Shown piece by piece: positions 16,458-25,373 of a stretch of DNA of 64,000 nt. Origin of the DNA: Microtetraspora glauca (GTDB lineage: Bacteria; Actinomycetota; Actinomycetes; Streptomycetales; Streptomycetaceae). The position numbers and the translations under genes were made by a program. The DNA lies in NCBI GenBank assembly GCA_000721275.1, contig JOFO01000020.1:44227-108226 (forward strand), given 5' to 3'. The notes beneath the pieces were generated by a model. It was not told where the DNA came from, searched no databases, and saw only the letters and a list, made by a program, of their open reading frames with translations. The stretch's first letter is position 1. The number at the start of each line of letters is the position of its first letter.

Positions 16458-17238
16458 CACCACCGAGAGCGCCAAGACGCCCACCGTCATCTGTGACGAC
16501 GTCCACATCGTCTACCGCGTCAACACCGGCGGCGGCGGCAAGGGCAGCGCCACCGCCGCCCTCAGCCGGATCGTCGGCAAGGGCAAGGCCGAGGTCAGCC
16601 GGGGCGTCCGCAAGGTGCACGCGGTCCGCGGCGTCACCTTCACCGCCTACCGCGGCGAGGCCATCGGCCTCATCGGCACCAACGGCTCCGGCAAGTCCAC
16701 CCTGCTGCGCGCCATCGCCGGCCTGCTCCCCACCGAGAGCGGCAAGGTCTACACCGACGGCCAGCCCTCGCTCCTCGGCGTCAACGCCGCCCTGATGAAC
16801 GACCTCACCGGCGAGCGCAACGTCATCCTCGGCGGCCTCGCCATGGGCATGAGCCGCGAGGAGATCCACGCGCGGTATCAGGACATCGTCGACTTCTCCG
16901 GGATCAACGACAAGGGCGACTTCATCAGCCTGCCCATGCGCACGTACTCCTCCGGCATGGGCGCCCGGCTCCGCTTCGCCATCGCCGCCGCCAAGAACCA
17001 CGACGTGCTCCTCATCGACGAGGCGCTCGCCACCGGCGACCGCAAGTTCCAGATCCGCTCCGAGGAGCGCATCCGCGAGCTGCGCAAGGAGGCCGGCACG
17101 GTCTTCCTGGTCAGCCACAGCAACAAGTCCATCCGGGACACCTGCGACCGGGTGCTCTGGCTGGAGAAGGGCCAGCTCCTCATGGACGGCCCGACCGAGG
17201 AGGTCCTCAAGGCGTACGAGCGCGAGACCGCCCGCTGA
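16450..17238 (+). CDS. ABC exporter ATP-binding protein (TagH/Wzt-like), 262 aa
   Basis: ATPase partner of the preceding permease. Walker A GTNGSGKST near residue 75, signature YSSGMGAR, Walker B DVLLIDE and switch His in LVSHSNK are all present. The long insert between the first strand and Walker A and the lack of a C-terminal carbohydrate-binding domain fit TagH-type rather than O-antigen Wzt proteins. GTG start overlaps the permease by 8 bp. A strong hairpin 25 bp after the stop ends the cluster. Confidence 0.92.
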   Translation: MADTTESAKTPTVICDDVHIVYRVNTGGGGKGSATAALSRIVGKGKAEVSRGVRKVHAVRGVTFTAYRGEAIGLIGTNGSGKSTLLRAIAGLLPTESGKVYTDGQPSLLGVNAALMNDLTGERNVILGGLAMGMSREEIHARYQDIVDFSGINDKGDFISLPMRTYSSGMGARLRFAIAAAKNHDVLLIDEALATGDRKFQIRSEERIRELRKEAGTVFLVSHSNKSIRDTCDRVLWLEKGQLLMDGPTEEVLKAYERETAR

Positions 17239-17263
17239 CGCCCGCGCCGCACCGCGTGCCGCA

Positions 17264-17289
17264 CGCCCCCCGCCGACCGGCGGGGGGCG
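17264..17289 (+). terminator. Rho-independent-like terminator after the ABC exporter genes
   Basis: 11-bp perfect GC stem (17264-17274 with 17279-17289), 4-base loop, followed by a loose T-rich stretch TTCCGGTTTT. It separates the exporter cluster from the TetR gene. Confidence 0.8.
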
Positions 17290-17322
17290 TTCCGGTTTTC
17301 GCCGGTCGCGCGCCCCGGCGGA

Positions 17323-17341
17323 ATGTTCATGCGGTCAACAT
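17323..17341. promoter_or_regulatory. Possible TetR operator
   Basis: Inverted repeat ATGTT-N9-AACAT, 16 bases before the TetR start codon in an AT-richer patch. Position fits autoregulation. Only five-base arms match, so it is a candidate. Confidence 0.35.
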
Positions 17342-17357
17342 CGGGCAGGATGAGCCC

Positions 17358-17990
17358 ATGGCAGGGATCTCGGGCGGAAAGAACTACCACCACGGCGACC
17401 TGCGCAACGCCCTGCTGTGCGCGGCCGTCGGCCTCGCCGCCGAGGGCGGCCCCGAGCGGGTCGTGCTGCGCGAGGCGGCCCGCCGCGTCGGCGTCTCGCC
17501 CACCGCCGCCTACCGCCACTTCGACGGACGCGGCGAACTGCTCCGTACCGTCCGCGGCCACGCCCGGGCCCGGCTCGCCGAGGCCATGGAACGGGCCGCC
17601 GCCCGCGAGCCCGGCTCCGACGACCCCGCCCTCGCCGCCGAGCGCCGGCTCGCCGCCCTCTGCCGCGGCTACGTCGGCTTCGCCGTCGAGCACCCCGGCC
17701 TCTACCGGGCCGCCTTCGGCACCGTCCGACCCGCCGGGGACGCGCCGGCCGGCCTCCCCGTCCCGCCGGAGCCCGAGATCCGCGCCTTCGCCCTGCTCCG
17801 CGAGGCCATGGACGCCCTCGACCGGACCGGCGGCCGGCGCCCCGCCGCCGGCGCCGCCGCCTGGTCCGCGGTGCACGGCCTGTCGCTGCTGCTCCTCGAA
17901 GGCCCGCTGCGCCGGCTCTCCGCCCAGCGCCGGGCCGACGTGGTCGAGACCACCCTCGCCATGGTCGTCTCCGGAGCCCGCGGCCGCTGA
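17358..17990 (+). CDS. TetR family transcriptional regulator, 210 aa
   Basis: DNA-binding repressor. The N-terminal HTH is intact (VLREAARRVGVSPTAAYRHFDGRGELL), and the C-terminal half is helical with a WHG-type ligand domain (AAAWSAVHGLSLLLLEGPL). The starting YHHGDLRNALL is characteristic of the subgroup. ATG 17358 is chosen with CAGGA upstream; the frame is open further 5' across the terminator, which argues against a longer protein. It lies between the polyol cluster and the hopanoid operon; which it controls is unknown. Confidence 0.9.
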   Translation: MAGISGGKNYHHGDLRNALLCAAVGLAAEGGPERVVLREAARRVGVSPTAAYRHFDGRGELLRTVRGHARARLAEAMERAAAREPGSDDPALAAERRLAALCRGYVGFAVEHPGLYRAAFGTVRPAGDAPAGLPVPPEPEIRAFALLREAMDALDRTGGRRPAAGAAAWSAVHGLSLLLLEGPLRRLSAQRRADVVETTLAMVVSGARGR

Positions 17991-18205
17991 CCCCCGGGCG
18001 CGCCACCATCGCCACTGGTCAGCCCCGGCGTGGCGCGAGGCCCCCCGAATGGCGACCTCCCCCGTACGACGTAAGCTGTACCGGTCTGATCCACACCACC
18101 CGCGGTGCCCCCGGGAACACCCGGCGGGCGCGTGCTCCGTGCGCGGCGGCGTGTCCGAAAGAGGATGGATTGGATCGGCAGTGTAGAACGGGAGATATGA
18201 CGGCC

Positions 18206-18268
18206 ATGACGCAGAATCTCCATCTTCACGTGGGTGTCGCCGTCCCCGCGCCGGGCGCCGCCCGGTGA
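18206..18268 (+). CDS. Leader mini-ORF coupled to hpnC, 20 aa (23 aa from ATG 18197)
   Basis: Short ORF MTQNLHLHVGVAVPAPGAAR preceded by GGGAG 11 bases upstream; an ATG at 18197 would add three residues but is too close to that site. Its TGA (18266-18268) overlaps the GTG start of hpnC (18265) as GTGA, while hpnC itself has no ribosome site nearby. Translation of hpnC therefore probably depends on this leader. Not a recognised peptide family. Confidence 0.45.
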   Translation: MTQNLHLHVGVAVPAPGAAR

Positions 18269-19170
18269 CGGCTCCCCGGCACGTGCGCGCCGACGACCCC
18301 TCGCGCACCACACTCGGCAAGTCCGCGGACGAGAACTTCCCCGTGGCCCCCTTCTTCCTGCCCCGCGCCTGGCGCGACGACCTCATGGCCGTCTACGGCT
18401 ACGCCCGCCTCGTCGACGACATCGGCGACGGCGACCTCGCCCCCGGCGGCGCCGACCCCCTCGGCCTCCCCGCCGATGCCGGCCCGCTCGCCCTCCTCGA
18501 CGCCCTGGAGGAGGACCTGGACCGGGTTTTCGGCGGCACCCCGCGCCACCCGCTGCTCCGCGCCCTCCAGCCGACCGTCCGCCGCCGCGGCCTCACCCGC
18601 GAGCCCTTCCTCGGACTGATCCAGGCCAACCGGCAGGACCAGCTCGTCCGCCGCTACGAGACGTACGACGACCTCCTCGCCTACTGCGAGCTCTCCGCCA
18701 ACCCCGTCGGCCGGCTCGTCCTCGGCATCACCGGCACCGCCACCCCCGAGCGGATCCGCCGCTCCGACGAGATCTGCACCGCCCTCCAGATCGTCGAGCA
18801 CCTCCAGGACGTCGCCGAGGACCTCGGCCGCGACCGGATCTACCTGCCCGCCGAGGACCTCAAGCGGTTCCACGTCACCGAGGACGACCTCGCCCGGCCC
18901 ACCGCGGGCGCCGCCGTGCGCTCCCTCGTCGCCTTCCAGGCCGCACGCGCCCGCGCCCTGCTGCACGCCGGCACCCCGCTCGTCGGCAGCGTCCACGGCC
19001 GCCTCCGCCTGCTCCTCACCGGCTTCACCGCCGGCGGGCTCGCCGCGCTCGACGCCATCGCCGCCGCCGGCTTCGACGTCCTCGCCGGACCGCCGAAGCC
19101 CACCAAGCCGAGCCTGACGCGCCAGGCGGGAGCGGTCCTGCTCCGGGCGCGGAGAGAGGGGGGATCGTGA
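18265..19170 (+). CDS. hpnC: Hopanoid squalene synthesis protein HpnC (hydroxysqualene synthase)
   Basis: Trans-isoprenyl synthase fold; in the HpnCDE route HpnC converts presqualene diphosphate to hydroxysqualene. The two Asp-rich regions are visible: LVDDIGDGD and HLQDVAEDLGRDRIYLP. Length of 301 aa is normal. GTG start overlaps the leader ORF; the stop overlaps hpnD. First enzyme gene of a tightly coupled operon. Confidence 0.93.
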   Translation: MTAPRHVRADDPSRTTLGKSADENFPVAPFFLPRAWRDDLMAVYGYARLVDDIGDGDLAPGGADPLGLPADAGPLALLDALEEDLDRVFGGTPRHPLLRALQPTVRRRGLTREPFLGLIQANRQDQLVRRYETYDDLLAYCELSANPVGRLVLGITGTATPERIRRSDEICTALQIVEHLQDVAEDLGRDRIYLPAEDLKRFHVTEDDLARPTAGAAVRSLVAFQAARARALLHAGTPLVGSVHGRLRLLLTGFTAGGLAALDAIAAAGFDVLAGPPKPTKPSLTRQAGAVLLRARREGGS

Positions 19171-20108
19171 CCGTGGACCACCTGACCGCGCCGTCCGCGC
19201 CGGTACAGGCCGCGTACAGCTACTGCGAGGCCGTCACCGGGCAGCAGGCCCGCAACTTCGCCTACGGCATCCGCCTGCTGCCCGCCGACAAGCGGCAGGC
19301 CATGTCCGCCCTGTACGCCTTCTCCCGGCGCGTCGACGACATCGGCGACGGCCCCCTCGCCCCCGAGGAGAAGCACGAACGCCTGGAGGCCACCCGGACC
19401 CTGCTCGACCGGGTCCGCAAGGGCGACGTGGCCGAGGACGACACCGACCCCGTCGGCGTCGCGCTCGCCGACGCCGCCCGCCGCTTCCCGATCCCCCTCG
19501 AAGGGCTCGACGAGCTCATCGACGGCGTCCTCATGGACGTCCGCGGCGCCACCTACCGCGGCTGGGACGAGCTCAAGGTCTACTGCCGCTGCGTCGCCGG
19601 AGCCATCGGCCGGCTCTCCCTCGGCGTCTTCGGCACCCAGCCCGGCGCCGCCGGGGCGGACCGGGCCGCCGAGTACGCCGACACCCTCGGCCTCGCGCTC
19701 CAGCTCACCAACATCCTCCGCGACGTCCGCGAGGACGCCGGCAACGGCCGCACCTACCTGCCCGCCGACGACCTCGCCCGCTTCGGCTGCCAGGACGGCT
19801 TCGCCGCCACGCCGCCCCCCGGCGCCGACTTCGCCGGACTCGTGCGCTTCGAGGTCCGCCGCGCCCGCGAACTCTTCGCCGAGGGCTACCGGCTGCTGCC
19901 GATGCTCGACCGGCGCAGCGGCGCCTGCGTCGCCGCCATGGCCGGCATCTACCGCCGGCTCCTCGACCGCATCGAGCGCGACCCCGACGCCGTGCTCCGC
20001 GGCCGGGTCTCGCTCCCCGGCCCCGAGAAGGCGTACGTCGCCGTCCGCGGCCTCTCCGGCCTCGACGCCCGCCACATCGCCCGCCGCACCGCCCGGGGGC
20101 GTGCCTGA
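19167..20108 (+). CDS. hpnD: Presqualene diphosphate synthase HpnD
   Basis: Condenses two farnesyl diphosphates to presqualene diphosphate. Squalene/phytoene synthase fold with FSRRVDDIGDG as the first and LTNILRDVREDAGNGRTYLP as the second Asp-rich motif. 313 aa. GTG start overlaps hpnC by four bases and has a GGAGAGAGGG ribosome site; the stop TGA shares its last base with the hpnE ATG. Confidence 0.95.
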   Translation: MTVDHLTAPSAPVQAAYSYCEAVTGQQARNFAYGIRLLPADKRQAMSALYAFSRRVDDIGDGPLAPEEKHERLEATRTLLDRVRKGDVAEDDTDPVGVALADAARRFPIPLEGLDELIDGVLMDVRGATYRGWDELKVYCRCVAGAIGRLSLGVFGTQPGAAGADRAAEYADTLGLALQLTNILRDVREDAGNGRTYLPADDLARFGCQDGFAATPPPGADFAGLVRFEVRRARELFAEGYRLLPMLDRRSGACVAAMAGIYRRLLDRIERDPDAVLRGRVSLPGPEKAYVAVRGLSGLDARHIARRTARGRA

Positions 20109-21505
20109 TGGCCCCCGCCGACCGGGCCGGGACCCCGGCCCCGACCGCCGTCGTCGTCGGCGGCGGCCTCGCCGGCGTCACCACCGCCCTCCAGCTCGCC
20201 GACGCCGGCGTCGCCGTCACCCTCCTCGAAGGCCGCCCCCGCCTCGGCGGCCTCGCCTTCTCCTTCCGCCGCGGCGACCTCACCGTCGACAACGGCCAGC
20301 ACGTCTACCTGCGCTGCTGCACCGCCTACCGCTGGTTCCTCGACCGGATCGACGGCACCCGCCTCGCCCCGCTCCAGGACCGCCTCGACGTCCCCGTCCT
20401 CGACGTCGCGCACCCCCGCGGCCCCCGCCTCGGCCGGATCCGCCGCGACCCGCTGCCGGTCCCCTTCCACCTGGCCCGCAGCCTCGCCACGTACCCGCAC
20501 CTCTCGCTCGCCGAACGGGCCTCCGTCGGCCGCGCCGCCCTCGCGCTCAAGAAGCTCGACCCGGCCGACCCGGCCCTCGACGGCATCGACTTCGCCACCT
20601 GGCTCGGCCGCCACGGGCAGACGCCCCGCGCCGTCGAGGCGCTGTGGGACCTCATCGGCATCCCCACCCTCAACGCCCCCGCCCCCGACGCCTCCATGGG
20701 GCTCGCCGCCATGGTCTTCCGGACCGGGCTGCTCACCGACCCCGCCGCCGCCGACATCGGCTGGGCCCACGTGCCGCTCGGCCGGCTCCACGACACCCTC
20801 GCCGCCAAGGCCCTCGACGGGCTCGGCGTCCGCACCCTGCTGCGCACCAAGGCCCGCCGGATCTCCCGCGCCGACGACGGCCGCTGGCACGTCGAGGTGC
20901 CCGGCGAGACCCTGGCCGCCGACGCCGTCGTCCTCGCCGTGCCGCAGGCCGAGACCCACGCCCTGCTGCCCGACGGCGCGCTCGACGACCCCGACCGGCT
21001 CCTCGACATCGGCACCGCGCCCATCCTCGACCTGCACGTCGTCTACGACCGCCGGGTGCTGAAGCGGCCCTTCTTCACCGCCCTCGGCTCCCCGGTCCAG
21101 TGGGTCTTCGACCGCACCGCGTCCGCCGGACTCACCGGCGGCGGCCAGTACCTGGCCGTCTCGCAGTCCGCCGCCCAGGACGAGATCGACACCCCCGTGG
21201 CCGAACTCCGCGCGCGCTACCTGCCGGAGCTGGAGCGGCTGCTGCCCGCCGCCCGCGGCGCCGGGGTCCGCGACTTCTTCGTCACCCGGGAACGGACCGC
21301 CACCTTCGCCCCCACACCGGGCGTCGGGCGCCTGCGCCCCGGCACCCGCACCCGTGCGCCCGGCCTCTACCTGGCCGGCGCCTGGACCGCCACCGGCTGG
21401 CCCGCGACCATGGAGGGTGCCGTCCGAAGCGGCTTCAGCGCCGCCGGCGCGGCGCTCTCCGCCTTCGGCCGCCGCCACGACCATCCGCTGCAGGAGGCGG
21501 CATGA
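20108..21505 (+). CDS. hpnE: Hydroxysqualene dehydroxylase HpnE (FAD-dependent)
   Basis: Flavin amine oxidase/phytoene desaturase-like enzyme that reduces hydroxysqualene to squalene in the HpnCDE route. The N-terminal dinucleotide-binding motif is VVVGGGLAGVTTALQLADAG, with DNGQHVYLR downstream; the C-terminal FAD segment is LYLAGAWTATGWPATMEGAVRSG. 465 aa. Overlaps hpnD by one base and the prenyl synthase gene by ATGA. Confidence 0.94.
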   Translation: MAPADRAGTPAPTAVVVGGGLAGVTTALQLADAGVAVTLLEGRPRLGGLAFSFRRGDLTVDNGQHVYLRCCTAYRWFLDRIDGTRLAPLQDRLDVPVLDVAHPRGPRLGRIRRDPLPVPFHLARSLATYPHLSLAERASVGRAALALKKLDPADPALDGIDFATWLGRHGQTPRAVEALWDLIGIPTLNAPAPDASMGLAAMVFRTGLLTDPAAADIGWAHVPLGRLHDTLAAKALDGLGVRTLLRTKARRISRADDGRWHVEVPGETLAADAVVLAVPQAETHALLPDGALDDPDRLLDIGTAPILDLHVVYDRRVLKRPFFTALGSPVQWVFDRTASAGLTGGGQYLAVSQSAAQDEIDTPVAELRARYLPELERLLPAARGAGVRDFFVTRERTATFAPTPGVGRLRPGTRTRAPGLYLAGAWTATGWPATMEGAVRSGFSAAGAALSAFGRRHDHPLQEAA

Positions 21506-22602
21506 GTGTGATCACAGGAACCAGAGGAGAGACCGTGCCGACCGTGCCCCCGGGGTCCCCGGCCGTCGACACCGCCGACGTCAACGCGCTGCTGGAGAGG
21601 GGGCGGACCCTGTCCACCCCCGTCATGCGGGCGGCCGTCGGCCGCCTCGCGGCTCCCATGGACACCGTGGCCGCCTACCACTTCGGCTGGATCGACGCCC
21701 AGGGCAACCCCACCGACGGCGACAGCGGAAAGGCCGTGCGCCCCGCGCTCGCCCTGCTCTCCGCCGAGGCCGCCGGCGCCGCGCCCGAGACCGGCGTCCC
21801 CGGCGCGGTCGCCGTCGAGCTCGTGCACAACTTCTCGCTCCTCCACGACGACCTGATGGACGGCGACGAGCAGCGCCGCCACCGCGACACCGTGTGGAAG
21901 GTGTTCGGCCCCGCCCAGGCGATCCTGGTCGGTGACGCGCTCTCCGCCCTCGCCAACGAGGTGCTGCTGGAACTCGGCACCGTCGAGGCCGGCCGCGCCG
22001 CCCGCCGGCTGACCACGGCCAACCGCAAGCTCATCGACGGGCAGGCCCAGGACATCTCCTACGAGCACCGCGAGCGGGTCACCGTCGAGGAGTGCCTGGA
22101 GATGGAGGGCAACAAGACCGGCGCCCTCCTCGCCTGCGCCGTCTCCATCGGCGCGGTCCTCGGCGGCGCCGACGACCGCACCGCCGACAAGCTGGAGGAG
22201 TACGGCTACCACCTCGGCCTCGCCTTCCAGGCCGTCGACGACCTCCTCGGCATCTGGGGCGACCCGGAGGCCACCGGCAAGCAGACCTGGAGCGACCTGC
22301 GGCAGCGCAAGAAGTCGCTGCCGGTCGTCGCCGCCCTCGCGGCCGGCGGGGAGGCGTCCGAGCGGCTCGCCCGGCTGCTCGCCGAGGACGCCAAGGCCCC
22401 CGACTTCGACTCCTTCTCCGAGGCCGACTTCGCCTACCGCGCCGCCCTCATCGAGGACGCCGGCGGGCGCGAGTGGACCGCCGAGGAGGCCCGCCGCCAG
22501 CACGCCGTCGCCCTCCGTGCCCTGCACGAGGTGGACATGCCCGCCCGGGTGCGCGACCAGCTGATCGCGCTCGCCGACTTCGTCGTCGTACGGAAGAAAT
22601 GA
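21502..22602 (+). CDS. Polyprenyl diphosphate synthase (probably farnesyl diphosphate synthase)
   Basis: All-alpha prenyltransferase supplying the C15 precursor for squalene. First Asp-rich motif DDLMD with the trailing RR; the second motif reads DDLLG instead of DDxxD, a variant common in actinobacterial enzymes. QAQDISYE and KTGALLACA are the expected lysine/glutamine segments. Start ATG 21502 overlaps hpnE by ATGA and has CAGGAGG. Chain length is inferred from operon context only. Confidence 0.92.
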   Translation: MSVITGTRGETVPTVPPGSPAVDTADVNALLERGRTLSTPVMRAAVGRLAAPMDTVAAYHFGWIDAQGNPTDGDSGKAVRPALALLSAEAAGAAPETGVPGAVAVELVHNFSLLHDDLMDGDEQRRHRDTVWKVFGPAQAILVGDALSALANEVLLELGTVEAGRAARRLTTANRKLIDGQAQDISYEHRERVTVEECLEMEGNKTGALLACAVSIGAVLGGADDRTADKLEEYGYHLGLAFQAVDDLLGIWGDPEATGKQTWSDLRQRKKSLPVVAALAAGGEASERLARLLAEDAKAPDFDSFSEADFAYRAALIEDAGGREWTAEEARRQHAVALRALHEVDMPARVRDQLIALADFVVVRKK

Positions 22603-22709
22603 TCACCCACAGCCAGATATGAGTGCGCAGTCGCCGGCCGGTGCCACCCGGCACCGGCCGACGGCAGACCCGCAGGAGCAGAAGGAACCGACTGCACGAA
22701 GGGGAAGCC

Positions 22710-24710
22710 ATGACAGCGACGACCGACGGAAGCGCAGGGGCAGTGGGCCCCCTCGCGCCCGCGGCCCGCACCACACCGCAGCACCGCACCACCCCCGCCC
22801 CGGGACCCCTGGACGAGGCCGCCGCCCTCGCCGTCCGCAGGGCCACCGACCACCTCCTCGCCCGCCAGGCCCCCGAGGGCTGGTGGAAGGGCGACCTGGA
22901 GACCAACGTCACCATGGACGCCGAGGACCTGCTGCTCCGCCGGTTCCTCGGGATCCTCGACCCGGACACCACGGCCGCCGCCGCCCGTCACATCCGCAGC
23001 CGGCAGTACGAGGACGGCACCTGGCCCACCTTCCACGGCGGCCCCGGCGACCTGTCCGCCACCGTCGAGGCGTACGTCGCCCTGCGGCTCGCCGGGGACC
23101 GGCCCGAGGACCCGCACATGGCCCGCGCCGCCGCCTGGGTCCGCGCCGAGGGCGGCATCGCCGCCGCCCGCGTCTTCACCCGCATCTGGCTGGCCCTCTT
23201 CGGCTGGTGGCGCTGGGAGGACCTGCCCGAGCTGCCGCCCGAGCTGGTCTTCCTGCCGACGTGGTTCCCGATGAACATCTACGACTTCGGCTGCTGGGCC
23301 CGGCAGACCATCGTGCCGCTCACCGTCGTCTCCGCGCACCGCCCGGTCCGGCCCGCGCCGTTCGCCCTCGACGAGCTGCACACCGACCCGGACCGCCCGG
23401 CGCCGCCCCGGCCGCTCGCCCCGCTCACCGGCTGGGACGGCCTCTTCCAGCGCCTCGACAAGGCCCTGCACGTCTACCACCGGTTCGCCTGGCGCGGCCT
23501 GCGCAGGGCGGCCATGAACGCCGCCTCCCGCTGGATCGTCGAGCGGCAGGAGAACGACGGCTGCTGGGGCGGCATCCAGCCGCCCGCCGTCTACTCGCTC
23601 ATCGCCCTCCACCTGCTCGGCTATGACCTGGAGCATCCCGTCATGCGGGCCGGCCTGGAGTCCCTGGACCGGTTCGCCGTGTGGCGGGAGGAGCCCGACG
23701 GGCCCGTCCGCATGGTCGAGGCGTGCCAGTCGCCCGTCTGGGACACCTGCCTCGCCACCATCGCCCTCGCCGACGCCGGCCTGCCCGCCGACCACCCGGC
23801 GCTCGTCAGGGCCGCCGACTGGATGCTCGGCGAGGAGGTCACCAAGGCCGGCGACTGGGCCGTCCGCCGGCCCGGACTCCCGCCCGGCGGCTGGGCGTTC
23901 GAGTTCCACAACGACAACTACCCGGACATCGACGACACCGCCGAGGTGATCCTCGCGCTGCGCCGGGTCCGGCACCCCGACCCCGCCCGCGTGGACGCCG
24001 CCGTCGCCCGCGCCGCCCGCTGGACCGTCGGCATGCAGTCCGGCAACGGCGCCTGGGCCGCCTTCGACGCCGACAACACGGGCGTTTTGCCCAACAAACT
24101 GCCCTTCTGCGACTTCGGTGAGGTCATCGACCCGCCCTCCGCCGACGTCACCGCCCACGTGGTCGAGATGCTCGCCCACGAGGGCCGCGCCGACGACCCC
24201 CGCACCCGCCGGGGCATCGACTGGCTGCTCGCCGCCCAGGAGCCGAACGGCGCCTGGTTCGGCCGCTGGGGCGTCAACTACGTCTACGGCACCGGGTCGG
24301 TGCTGCCCGCCCTCGCCGCCGCCGGACTCCCCGCCTCCCACCCGGCGTTCCGCCGGGCCGTCGCCTGGCTCGCCGCCGCGCAGAACCCGGACGGCGGCTG
24401 GGGCGAGGACCTGCGCTCGTACGACGACCGCTCCTGGATCGGCCGCGGCGCCTCCACCGCCTCGCAGACCGCCTGGGCCCTCATCGCCCTGCTGGCCGCC
24501 GGCGAACGCGAGTCGGAGTCCGTCCGCCGGGGCGTCGCCTGGCTGACGGAGACCCAGCGCGAGGACGGCTCCTGGGACGAGCCGTACTTCACCGGCACCG
24601 GCTTCCCCTGGGACTTCTCCATCAACTACCACCTCTACCGGCAGGTCTTCCCGCTCACCGCGCTCGGCCGGTACCTGCACGGCGAGCCCGTCCCGCGCCG
24701 GGAGGGGTGA
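22710..24710 (+). CDS. shc: Squalene-hopene cyclase
   Basis: Membrane-associated cyclase that folds squalene to hopene. The catalytic acid motif DIDDTA is at residues 406-411; several QW repeats are visible (ENDGCWGG, NGAWAAFD, NGAWFGRWG, DGGWGEDL, DGSWDE), and the C-terminal FPWDFSINYHLYRQVFP is typical. 666 aa is standard. ATG 22710 is chosen over the open frame upstream because of AAGGGG. There is a 107-bp gap to the preceding gene; the next gene starts in its stop codon. Confidence 0.96.
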   Translation: MTATTDGSAGAVGPLAPAARTTPQHRTTPAPGPLDEAAALAVRRATDHLLARQAPEGWWKGDLETNVTMDAEDLLLRRFLGILDPDTTAAAARHIRSRQYEDGTWPTFHGGPGDLSATVEAYVALRLAGDRPEDPHMARAAAWVRAEGGIAAARVFTRIWLALFGWWRWEDLPELPPELVFLPTWFPMNIYDFGCWARQTIVPLTVVSAHRPVRPAPFALDELHTDPDRPAPPRPLAPLTGWDGLFQRLDKALHVYHRFAWRGLRRAAMNAASRWIVERQENDGCWGGIQPPAVYSLIALHLLGYDLEHPVMRAGLESLDRFAVWREEPDGPVRMVEACQSPVWDTCLATIALADAGLPADHPALVRAADWMLGEEVTKAGDWAVRRPGLPPGGWAFEFHNDNYPDIDDTAEVILALRRVRHPDPARVDAAVARAARWTVGMQSGNGAWAAFDADNTGVLPNKLPFCDFGEVIDPPSADVTAHVVEMLAHEGRADDPRTRRGIDWLLAAQEPNGAWFGRWGVNYVYGTGSVLPALAAAGLPASHPAFRRAVAWLAAAQNPDGGWGEDLRSYDDRSWIGRGASTASQTAWALIALLAAGERESESVRRGVAWLTETQREDGSWDEPYFTGTGFPWDFSINYHLYRQVFPLTALGRYLHGEPVPRREG

Positions 24711-25366
24711 TGCAGCGCCCGCCCGGGGAACCGGGCGCCGCCGCGCCGCCGCTGCTCGTCGCCTGCGCGCTCGGCATCGAGCGGTTCGCGCTGCGCGGCG
24801 GCGGCCGGTCCGGGGCCCCGGGGCCGGTCCGGGTGGTCCGCACCGGCATGGGCCCCGCCCACGCCGCCCGCGAGGTGTCCCGGGCGCTCGCGCGCGACGG
24901 CTGGGCCGGGGCCGCCGTCGTCGCCTCCGGCTTCTGCGCCGGACTCGCCCCCGGCATGCACCCCGGCGACCTCGTCGTCGCCGGGGAGACCCGCGACCCC
25001 GACGGCACCACCCCCTGCGACGGCACCGCCCTGCTGGTCGACGCCCTCACCCGGGCGCTGCCCGGCCGGACCGTGCACACCGGCCCGCTGACCGGCTCCG
25101 ACCACGTGGTGCGGGGCCCCGAGCGGGCCGCGCTGGCGGCCGGCGGGGCGATCGCCGTCGACATGGAGTCCGCCGCCACCCTCCGTACCGCCCGGGCCGT
25201 CGGACCCCGGCCCCTTGCCGCCGTACGGGTGGTCGTGGACGCCCCCGAGCACGAACTGGTCCGCATCGGCACCGTACGCGGGGGAATATCGGCCTTCCGT
25301 GTCCTGCGTGCCGTCCTTCCCGCCTTCTTCGAATGGCACCGTTCTCTGCTGCTCCCCAGGAGGTGA
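24710..25366 (+). CDS. hpnG: Hopanoid phosphorylase/nucleosidase HpnG
   Basis: Nucleoside phosphorylase-fold enzyme; HpnG removes adenine from adenosylhopane. Visible features are the phosphate/ribose region TGMGPAHAAREVSRAL, the GDLVVAGET segment and DMESAA, whose Glu binds ribose. 218 aa. The ATG lies in the stop region of shc with GGAGGGG just upstream, so expression is coupled. An in-frame GTG three bases earlier is possible. Confidence 0.9.
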   Translation: MQRPPGEPGAAAPPLLVACALGIERFALRGGGRSGAPGPVRVVRTGMGPAHAAREVSRALARDGWAGAAVVASGFCAGLAPGMHPGDLVVAGETRDPDGTTPCDGTALLVDALTRALPGRTVHTGPLTGSDHVVRGPERAALAAGGAIAVDMESAATLRTARAVGPRPLAAVRVVVDAPEHELVRIGTVRGGISAFRVLRAVLPAFFEWHRSLLLPRR

Positions 25367-25373
25367 GCGAGTC

